A DNA stretch of 64,000 bases from Pseudomicrostroma phylloplanum. Lineage: Eukaryota; Basidiomycota; Exobasidiomycetes; Microstromatales. Each line of letters begins with the position of its first letter. The first letter of the stretch is position 1. The notes under the pieces are model-generated. The model had not been told where the DNA came from, ran no database searches, and was given only the letters and a program-made list of their open reading frames with translations. The stretch is from NCBI GenBank assembly GCA_039545275.1, contig BCHS01000010.1, positions 310,001-374,000 of the forward strand. The letters run 5' to 3'. Positions 11,638 through 20,246 of this stretch are shown one piece after another. Both the position numbers and the translations under genes were made by a program.

Positions 11638-11974
11638 TAGTACCAGGCTCTCAAACGAGACTATCGTTCCAACTCCTACCGGAGATCGATCGGTGAGGTC
11701 TCTAGAGGCCAGAGATCAAGTCTTCGACTCATTCAATCAGATCATCAACGTCTCCGTCGGTCCGCCGACTCCGTTGCAGGCCGCGCACAGAGTCGTATCC
11801 CGTCCCTACCACCATGCACACAACGGTCTGCAGGAGAACGAGGCTGTCGCATCCTTCACAGTCGACTCCACTCACCAGCTACATCTCTGGGCTCCCAGAT
11901 ATGTCGCTGCGCACGTCATTCGAGACAAGAAGGAGCCCGACTGGTTTACAATTGTCGAGTGGCGTACTCGCTGT
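11638..11974 (+). pseudogene. Hint-N half of endonuclease copy 2, cut off by a 7-nt deletion
   Basis: The conserved region starts after GCGCTGGCGAACAG. It reads without a break through TIVPTPTGDR, a DQVFDSFNQIINV segment like intein block A, and block B (THQLHLWAPRY) to a cysteine codon at 11972-11974. There copies 1 and 3 have 24 nt before the conserved Glu-Glu codons and copy 2 has 17. The 7-nt deficit shifts the frame into that of the downstream ORF. No ATG opens this part; an upstream exon or a lost start is likely. The donor-like motif seen in copy 3 (GTGAGTAGC) is TTGAGTAGC here (around 11558), so its donor GT is absent. Confidence 0.6.
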
Positions 11975-13434
11975 ACACTTCTCCGGAGGAGCTCGCTAGG
12001 AGGGAGCTGGGTCAGCTCGAACGACCGATGGTCGACACATACCTTCGACCTCGCCCCGTAGAGCCAGCCGCCCACCACCCGCCCACCGCGTCAACTCCGC
12101 CCCCGTCCGCCGCCCCGTCCAGCGACCCATCGTACGCTCCAATCAGCGACCTCGATATGGACGACGATGCGGACGCACACGAGCAAGACGACGAGCAAGG
12201 CGGCGATGGCGGTCTCAACAACATCGACGAGGACGGTGACACTGACGATGACGACGACCACATGCAGGACATGCCAAGTCTGGACGGTTTTAGGCAAGAC
12301 GAGGCCTACTCGCCTCGGTTGGTCGAACGTGCCATAAGACGCCTGGCTAGCGATCAGGCTTGTCAGTGTGGAGCCACTAGGACGTTCACCTTGAGCTGCG
12401 GCTCCGAGCGCAGCGCTACGCTGCTTCACATGGCACTTCGTTCCCCAGAACTGTCAGTGACGATTGATCCACAAGTAGTACTGCCTGGAGAACCTCACAG
12501 TCTCTCCATCACCCACTTCATGACGTCGCGTCACGTCAAGAACCCAAGCCGGGGCGATCCTCCTCCTGGCGGCACATACATCAAGCTTGCGCGATTCCCA
12601 TTCGAGACTCTGCCCCGGGGCGAGGCTAATGAGGACAACCTGCCCATCGAGGCCTACTTTCTGGGTACCTGGTTGGGCGACGGATCCCACGATGCCGTGC
12701 GCATCACCACGTCGGACCTCGACGAGACGCGGGACTACCTTGCTGGGTACGTCGATCGGCTCAATGCCTCTCGGCCCCGTGGCACAGCTCCCCTGCAGCT
12801 ACACATCCGTCCTCACCTCTGGCACGAGGGGATGATACACACGAACCTCACTGCTTGGGAGCTTTCTATCACTAGCACATTTCGCGAAGATGAGGGCGGA
12901 TACTGGAATCCCCTTCGCGGTGGTCTGCAAGCGCTCGGCATCTTCGCCAACCACAAGGCACTCGGGATCCCCATTCGATACCTCAATGCGAGTCAAGAGG
13001 CGAGGGTGGCGCTCTTGGCCGGCCTCATCGACACGGATGGTAGCCTAGTCTCGAGCACCATCTACGAATTCAGCCAGAGCGTCGAGCATCGACAGATCGT
13101 GGAACACACGCGCGAATTGGCAGAGGGCCTGGGGATCAAGGTCGGAAGGGTGACCAGCCATTGGTCCATCAACCCAGCTGACCCCACGGAAGAGAACGAG
13201 TCACTACGATTCGTCATGTCCGGCCCAGCCTTGGCCCTCATCCAGCCACATCTGAGAATGCCGCGCAAGAGGGTACGCGGCGGTTTCTACGACAACCACC
13301 TGCGGGCCTTCCGCGTGGAGTTGGTACTTGAGGGGAGACGCATGTTGGGACGCAGAATTACCTGCCAGGGGCGCGAGGTCACTTTCATACAGCAACAAGA
13401 CGGCAACATCCTTCGGGGTGATTACCCACGGTAA
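11959..13434 (+). CDS. LAGLIDADG homing endonuclease, copy 2 (intact endonuclease frame)
   Basis: A 491-residue open frame starts at an ATG just before the 7-nt deletion point of copy 2. It holds a long Asp/Glu-rich linker (residues about 55-115) and YSPRLVERAIRRLASD leading to ACQCGATRTFTLSCG (from about 12358). It then has the intein-type linker around KNPSRGDPPPG, LAGLIDADG block 1 as LGTWLGDG (about 12661-12684), and block 2 as LAGLIDTDG (about 13016-13042). Both catalytic aspartates are kept. The end (REVTFIQQQDGNILRGDY) resembles the last intein strands, but the closing Val-x-His-Asn is absent, so protein splicing is not expected. It could be translated alone as a DNA endonuclease with an incomplete Hint domain. 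Expression and activity are unknown. GTAAGC follows at 13432, so a further 3' exon cannot be excluded. Confidence 0.6.
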   Translation: MAYSLYTSPEELARRELGQLERPMVDTYLRPRPVEPAAHHPPTASTPPPSAAPSSDPSYAPISDLDMDDDADAHEQDDEQGGDGGLNNIDEDGDTDDDDDHMQDMPSLDGFRQDEAYSPRLVERAIRRLASDQACQCGATRTFTLSCGSERSATLLHMALRSPELSVTIDPQVVLPGEPHSLSITHFMTSRHVKNPSRGDPPPGGTYIKLARFPFETLPRGEANEDNLPIEAYFLGTWLGDGSHDAVRITTSDLDETRDYLAGYVDRLNASRPRGTAPLQLHIRPHLWHEGMIHTNLTAWELSITSTFREDEGGYWNPLRGGLQALGIFANHKALGIPIRYLNASQEARVALLAGLIDTDGSLVSSTIYEFSQSVEHRQIVEHTRELAEGLGIKVGRVTSHWSINPADPTEENESLRFVMSGPALALIQPHLRMPRKRVRGGFYDNHLRAFRVELVLEGRRMLGRRITCQGREVTFIQQQDGNILRGDYPR

Positions 13435-13674
13435 GCTGTCAGTCCACTCTAGACGCTCACACCGCGTCATACTCGAGCATCCAATACATTCAAGTTTCCT
13501 CGTACAGTGCACGCATCATCCACACCGCTCACCTACTTTTCTTGATTGGGAGTGAGTAGCCGAAGTGTGACGAAGCGAGTTGCGTGAGGTGACGCGGTGA
13601 TTGACCCGTCCCCCATCCCCACCCCTCTTCTCTTTCCCCCTTTCCTCCTTCCCGCCAATCGCACTGGTGAATAG

Positions 13675-15394
13675 AACTTTCACGAAGCTCTCCAACGAGA
13701 CTATCGTTCGGACTCCTACCGGGGACCGCAACATAGCATCATCTTGGCGCTATCGATCGGATCTTCGATCAATACAATCGAATCATCAATGTTTCGGTCG
13801 GCCCGCCTGTGGCTCTGGCCAATCCACACGAGGTGCTCTTCCATCCATACCATTGGTCAAAGAACCACCATCATCAAGAAGAGGCCATGACCTCCGTTGT
13901 TGTGGATGCAGCACACGAGCTACACCTCGTCGCTGCCATATACGTGGGCGCAACTCTGGCCTCTACCAAAGACCAGCCCAACAATCTTTCTATCGTGAGC
14001 TGGCATACGCTGTGTGTTGGCTTCACGACTCCTGAAGAGCAGGCACTACTGGAGATCGCCCGACTGGCATGGCCGACGGTGCCTGCTGCACCAGAGACAT
14101 ACCTCAGACCTCGAGCGCCTGCAACAGCAAGTGCGGCTTCGACAGCACTCCTTGGCTCATCGCCTGGTTCAGCGCCATCGAGCGATCCCTCTTTTCATCT
14201 ATCCAGCGACGACGAAGGCTCTGAAGCCAGTGACGGGACGCTCGAGGCTCCCAGCTCGGATGCGTTGATGCAAGACGGAGCGTATTCAGTGCCTCTCGTC
14301 AAACACTTCACGAATCGTCTCAAAGACGAGCGCGCATGCCAATGCGGTGCCTCGAGGACCTTTCAGGTCACTTGCGGTAATGCTGCACAGGCCCGGCACC
14401 TCAGACGGGCGCTTCGAGCCCCTGAGCTTGCTCCGCGTGTTGATGCAAAGGCACTGCTGCCGGGCGACCCCCACAGTCTTTCGGTAGAGCAGTTCATGGA
14501 GTCCAAACACGTCAAGAACCCTCGCACGGGCGACCCTCCCAGAGGTGCATTCCTGAAGCTCGCTCGCTACCCCTTCGAGGTTCTGCCAGACGGAGGACCT
14601 CAGGCCGAGGAGCTGCCTTTGAACCCCAAGTACTTCGGCACCTGGCTCGGAGACGGGTACAATGACGCTCCTGCTATCAGTCCATCGGACCTAGACGAGA
14701 CCCGGGAGTGGTTGTCTGCGCTCGTCGAGCGCCTGAACGTCTCTCGTCCTGTGGGAGCGGCGCCTCTACGCCTCACCATCGCGCCCGTCCTCACAAACCG
14801 AGATTGGCCTCGAAGCAACCATACTGCTGGAGGTTCTCCATTGCAAGCTCCTTCCGAGAGCAGGAGGGCTATTATTGGAATCCGATCCGAGGTGGTCTCA
14901 GGCTCCTCGGCGTCCTCGACGGTGTCAAGTGCATCCCGGAGATGTACTTTGACGCAAGCAAAGAGGTCAGGGCGGCGCTTCTTGCGGGTCTCATCGAGAC
15001 CGACGGCAGCATCCGGGGAGCCACCGGCTATACGTTCACCCAGTGTGTGGACCATCAACGGCTATTCGATGACACGCGGCGACTGGCCGAGGGCCTCGGC
15101 ATTAAGATCGGCCGGATCCAGCACTCCATGGCGCCAAATCCCCACAACGAGGGCGAGCTCAATCCAGCTCTGACCTTTTCCATGTGGGGACCCGAGCTGG
15201 ACTTGCTGCAGCCGTATATCACGCTGCCTCGCAAAAGACTTCACGGCGAATTTATCGACGCACAATTGCGGTCGATCCGCGTCGAGAAGATCGCCGGGCA
15301 TCAAATTATCATGGGACGCATCGTCAGGTGCGAAGGACGTGAGGTGACCCTCGTACAGCAACAAGACGGCTATATCGTCCGTCGTAGGTACTAG
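13675..15394 (+). pseudogene. LAGLIDADG/Hint endonuclease copy 3, two frameshifts
   Basis: Copy 3 follows a good polypyrimidine tract and acceptor (GCACTGGTGAATAG, ending 13674). TIVRTPTGDRNIAS is followed by one extra base at about 13742, after which LGAIDRIFDQYN realigns exactly with copy 2. The second frame runs through block B (AHELHLVAAIYVGA), the SSDD linker, ACQCGASRTFQVTCG (from about 14334) and block 1 GTWLGDG (about 14638-14658). One T is then missing at 14828/14829: copy 2 reads ACTGCTTGGGAG where copy 3 reads ACTGCTGGAGG. The third frame supplies REQEGYYWNP, block 2 LAGLIETDG (about 14981-15007) and the Hint-C-like end to the stop at 15392-15394. All motifs survive; two single-base indels break the frame. 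Confidence 0.7.
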
Positions 15395-17104
15395 CCCACC
15401 CGTCGTAGTGCTATACTACCCTTCCACTGTGTAGAATCGTCGTTGTTGTCTTGCACTACATCTTGAACACGCATTCGCTCTCTGCCTCTTAGCATACTGC
15501 CGATATCATGCCTTTAATCACATATTGTCCGAATGAGTACAATGGCATCGCTGTGAAACACCCAGTGTGAGGTTGAGAGGGTAAGAAGAGCCTGTGAGAA
15601 AGTACCACTGCGCGCTGTGCACACACGAGACAGGCGAAATCAATGGCGAGGACGAGGAGGCGATGGTACTGGTTGGACCGGCAGAGGATGCGTTGCGTTG
15701 CGTTGCCCTTTGGCCTCGGGTGGTGGTGGGGTGGTGTTGGATTAAAGTCAAAATTCAGAATCTTTCCGCTACTTGACGCACTTGCGGCTGCTAGTGTCTA
15801 GTCGAGCACAGGTGGCACTGCCTGTCCGAGGAGAAGACACAGACATGACAAGCGTCCAGAGCTCAGTCGGTAATGTGAGAATCTGAATACGAAGCAGCTA
15901 GCCTCGTGGCTACAGCGAGGCCCTCCAGAGTGAGGGATGGCGTGTGACCAAGAAAGGAATCGAAAGGGCCACTTGCCGGCGTGGATTGAGAGCAACGCGC
16001 CACACATACCCGCCATACTTTCAAGGAGCAGACGACCAGGTCCAACCTTTCACAGCGGCCGTCGCATAGCGTGGGTCTGGTCCCTGACCCTGGAGCCTGC
16101 CAGAGCTTCGGCTCCTTGGTTGCCCCGCTTCTCCAGACGCCACAGGCGCTTCAGCGGCACAACGATGGGTAATCATTGCTTTACCCAGGTGTATTGATGT
16201 TCCGCTGTCGGCTTGGGTGATCGTGCCGTAATCCACCACAGCGTGGGCTCTTCGAAAAGTCTGAGCGCCACGCGTGGGAACGCTGAAGCGGGCAATGGGG
16301 TGTCATGCGACAAGTGTCCGGCACAAGGTCACGTCGATGAGGAGCGGCAACCCGTGCTAGCGAGGCTACGGGCGAGAGCTCCGGAGCCCCGCATTGGTCG
16401 GCGTGCCTGCGTCATAAGCGAGAAATTGGACAGAGGCGCAGTAGTTGGCTCCCTCGCCGCCCGTGTGAATGAAACAAATGCTGACACTGGGCGCTGCTGC
16501 CTGTGTTTTGCTAGCGGCACCCCTCCTTGCAGTGCGCCAGCAGGCAGACTCTACTCCGTCGGCGGCTTCACCGGCGATCTCGGGTGCCACGCCGACAAAA
16601 GTAGTCGCCTGGAGCTCCAAGGCCTGCAGGCCCTCCCCCCCTGTTCCTCATGCACGCTGCAGGCTGCATTTCATGGGTATCAGGCGCGCGGCAAATGAAG
16701 AGAGGAATTGATTGACAATCTCTGGATAGTACATCATCCGGGGGCGGAGCCGGCAAAGTTCATCCACACCGCTGTTGCAGCCGGCGCCAAGGGGAAGAGG
16801 GCTACTCCCTGGACCTCCCGCCCCTTCGCGTTGGTGCCTTGCTCGGGTGACACACCGGACAGCCATGGGGAGGAGGAGGAGGAGAACCGGTTCTCGGCTA
16901 TTTCGTCGTGTGGGGTACTTAACGGCGCGAGTCTGGGGCAATTGTCATCCCCCCATCAACCTCGTTCTCTCCCATCAAGGCCTCGGACCTCGTTGCTTAT
17001 CTTTCGTCTCAGCCGGAGCTTTCCTCCCAGCCGTCTCCCCTTCTCGTTCCACTCATCTACTTCATTCTCTCTGTTCTCAGCTTTCCCCTTGCTAGTCTGT
17101 CAAG
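15395..17104. other. intergenic region upstream of sugar transporter 2, no gene seen
   Basis: 1.7 kb between endonuclease copy 3 and the next ATG. Short overlapping open frames on both strands (such as 16213-16698) show no domains. A pyrimidine-rich stretch at about 16940-17100 is probably the transporter promoter or leader. No clear TATA box was found. Confidence 0.55.
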
Positions 17105-19309
17105 ATGGGTAGATTCAACCATACCACCGGTGATCGGGACTACCCGACTTACTTCGGTCTGTCGGGCTTGGCCCTCAGTAGGATGATCGGTTTCGCTGCC
17201 GGTGCCGGTTTCGTGAGTATCGAAAGTGATGATGTGCATGTATGCTGCACCTCCCGTACTCAAGTCTTTCTCTCTATCTACCCTCACGTTCGCAGCTGCT
17301 CTTCGGTTACGACCAAGGAGTCATGGGCGGCTTGCTCACTCTCCCTTCCTTCGTCGCGGTCTTTCCTGAAATCGACACAACTACGACTGTCGGTTCCAGC
17401 GCCAAGTCCCACCAGGCTACCCTGCAAGGAGTGGCGGTCGGTCTCTATGAAATCGGCTGCTTCATTGGTGCTATCTCCTGCCTCTGGCTGGGTGACGGCC
17501 TTGGACGAAGACCTGTGATCTGGATTGGAACCATCGTCATGATCATTGGAGCCACAATTCAATGCACGTCCTTCTCCCTAGCGCAGCTCATCGTCGGTCG
17601 TATCGTCACGGGCATCGGCAACGGAATGCATACTGCCACGATTCCTGTTTGGCAATCAGAGTGCTCACCACCTCACAAGCGTGGTATGCTTATTATGGTC
17701 GAAGGTGCACTCATTACCGGAGGTGTGAGTATCAGTGGACGCCGCTTTTAGCTGCGGAGATCAGCTTTCTGACCCTATCCACTCCTTTTAGATCTGCATT
17801 TCGTATTGGATAGACTTTGCCTTCTACTGGATAGATCCTTCCTCTCGCTACCCCACGGGTGGGTTTGACCTTGCCGACTTCCCTCACGCGTCGGCCGCGT
17901 GGAGGGTTCCCATCGCGTTCCAGATCCTCTTGTGCATCCCTACCCTCATCACAATCTGGATGCCCGAATCTCCACGTTGGTTGATGCTCAAGGGGCGTGA
18001 GGAGGAAGCTCGAGGAGTTCTCGCATCCTTGGACCAGGTCAACATTCACGATCCTATCATTACTCTCAAGACCAACGAGATTCGCGAGTCGATCGAAGAA
18101 GCTAACCACAAAGGCCTCGGTGATCTCTTCAAGCAGGGCAAAGAGAGGAACTTCCACCGCACGGCATTGGGCTTTGTGATCCAGATGTATCAGCAGATCT
18201 CCGGCATCAGTAAGTACTCATCCGAGATCCTGGAGCACCTTGAGAGTACTTTGGTACGGTACTGACCAAAGATCTCTACCAACCATCTTCATCGACTTCT
18301 TCCCCACTACATAGACCTTATCACCTACTACGCTGCGACGATATTCCAGAACAATCTCGGCATGAGCCCACTAATTTCTCGCATTGTGGCAGCTGCGAAC
18401 GGTACGGAGTACTTCCTGGCGTCCTGGATCGCAGTCTACACCATCGAGAACTTTGGTCGCAGGAAGCTGATGATCTTTGGAGCTATTGGTGTGAGTAAGA
18501 CTAGCGATCAGTGATTCGAGGTGCCGAACTGGCATGATGGCTGAGCAGGAGGTAGCAGAGCGGGATCGAGAGCATTGGGAACAGGGAGACGGGAACTCAA
18601 GCAGAGGGATACGGGAGCGTGTCGATTGCGGTACCTTCGCGACGCGCCTGGCTGACGGTTCCGTTCCGCGTCTCCTCCACCCCCCGCCCGCTCACAGATG
18701 TCTGCGTGCATGGCAATCTTGACCGGCTGTACGTCCAAAGCAGCTCTCGACCCCGTTGGCGGCGTCTCGACCGGCAAGGCTCAGAACGCTGCCCCTGGGT
18801 ACGTCGCCGTAGTCTTCCTCTTCCTCTTCAACACCTTCTTTGCCATTGGCTGGCTCGGAATGACCTGGCTCTACCCCGCCGAGATCACCCCTCTCTCAAT
18901 CCGAGCCGCGGCAAACGGAATCTCCACTTCTGCCAACTGGCTCTTCAACTTCATGGTCGTGCTGATCACGCCAATTGCGTTCGCCAACATCTCCAACTAC
19001 ACCTACCTGATCTTTGCCGTCATCAATGCACTCATTGCCATTACCTCCTGGTGGATCTTCCCCGAGACCGCCGGCAGGTCCCTGGAGGAGATGGACGGAA
19101 TCTTTGCACAGGCCTCCATGTTGGACCCATACGACGTCGTCAGGATCGAGAAGAGGACCCCAAGGAGGTACGGCACGGATGGAAAGCTCCTCGATGCGGA
19201 CAATATCATCTCCGAGCAGGGACTTGGCAATGGCATGCAGGAGAAGAAGACGGGTTCTGGCGGCAAGAACGCGCTGGTACAGACTCGATCGGCAGACAGC
19301 AGCATGTGA
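17105..19309 (+). CDS. MFS sugar (hexose) transporter 2
   Basis: Five exons: 17105-17212, 17296-17724, 17792-18209, 18315-18490 and 18698-19309, giving 580 residues. Donors are GTGAGT (introns 1, 2 and 4) and GTAAGT (intron 3). Sugar-porter motifs match transporter 1 nearly block for block: GYDQGVMGG, GDGLGRRPVIW, GRIVTGIGNGM, PESPRWLMLKGR, QQISGINLITYYA, PAEITPLSIRAAANGIS and FPETAGRSLEEMD. It is predicted to be a twelve-helix plasma-membrane proton-sugar symporter. Intron 1 sits at the same place as the only intron of transporter 1 (after GF, before LLFG). The three later introns are absent there. The two genes are a same-direction duplicate pair split by the endonuclease array. The sugar specificity cannot be read. 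Confidence 0.95.
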
Positions 19310-20246
19310 GCCTTGCAAACAGGGCTGGCTGGCTGGATATGGCTTGGCACGATCGGTGTCACCCTCTCCTTTCATACCATTGTTTCCATGTTCTGGCAAT
19401 AGGGCTCGCTGGGCTGCCACGGTCCCTGCCATCTTTCCTTTCATACCTTTCCCCCCCTTTCCGATAGAAGGTGCGCTGCTCAGATGCCGTTTGCTCTGGT
19501 ATTTAGAAGCTTCCCTCCCTGCCTTTGAATATATGTTGTATGCTCTATATTGGTTCGCAGCTCGCATCACAGCTTCGCTTGATATCCGCCTGAGGAAGGT
19601 CCTTCTCCCGTCTCCGCGGGAGGAGGAAGCTCGGCGCCGCTACCCTCCAGGACCGTTTGCCCTCTCGTCCTCACTTCATGCCGTTCCGTCCATGATGCTG
19701 CACAGGTGAATTCAGGCACACACGACCCTCATTTGCTCCCTGGTCATGATGGCCATACCTGGCTGGCCCCGACCTTCCCTTGCTTTCGTGCGATTCGTAC
19801 CCATCCCTGCAATCCCATCGCCTCTACCATCCGCAGAAGATGGCCAACCATGAGCTGATCATCTCTCTCCCTACGTACGAAGGAACAGGTCAGGTAGTGG
19901 CTGCCGTTCACAAGCGAGCGCAGGAGCTCCTCTGGTCCAGGTGAGCGAGCGGAGAGGGGCAGGCAGGCGCGGGGCAGAGGCCCAGAGGCGCGCCTGGGCG
20001 GAGCGGAGGCGAGGCGGGGCGTGAGCTGGAGCTTCTGGCTGCGAGACAGACACACACACACACACGCACCGCACACGCACAGGCAGCCAGCCTTCCGCTC
20101 CTTCCATCGTCCATCCCTGCCATACCAACACCACAGCCAAGGGCGCTGACCCTTTTCTTTCCTTCCCTCTCCCACCGACATCCTCCGAACCCCGTATCCA
20201 CCCCTCCTCTCACCCCCATTGCGCTCTCCGTTCTCCCTCGTGCGCC
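19310..20246. other. intergenic region with CA repeat
   Basis: About 940 bp between transporter 2 and SEC21 with no convincing gene. A CA-rich dinucleotide stretch lies at about 20046-20092. The following pyrimidine-rich segment up to the ATG is the likely SEC21 promoter. Confidence 0.55.
20046..20092. repeat. CA-rich microsatellite
   Basis: CA dinucleotides interrupted by CG, about 155-200 bp upstream of the SEC21 ATG. Confidence 0.75.

Larger units (their letters stand above)
10180..15394 (+). mobile_element. tandem array of three decayed intein-derived homing-endonuclease genes
   Basis: Three head-to-tail copies of one module (about 10180-11565, 11638-13434 and 13675-15394) on the same strand. 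The shared order is: a Hint-type N-terminal half with TPTGDR and a HELHLV-like block B, a Ser/Asp-rich linker, an ACQCGA.RTF..CG cysteine motif, then two LAGLIDADG blocks (LGxWLGDG and LAGLIDTDG), and a Hint-C-like end without the final His-Asn. The domain order matches fungal VMA1/PRP8 inteins and the HO endonuclease. No extein coding sequence flanks them, so they look free-standing, as HO and WHO genes are in yeasts. The array lies between two paralogous sugar transporters. No terminal repeats or integrase were seen. Confidence 0.7.

Noticed and set aside
10180..15394. Reading the array as inteins still inside a host protein
   Set aside because: No extein coding sequence joins either side, the terminal splicing residues are absent, and three copies in tandem would not fit one host site.
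16213..16698. 161-codon open frame before transporter 2
   Set aside because: No recognisable domain, and shadow frames lie on the other strand; likely non-coding.
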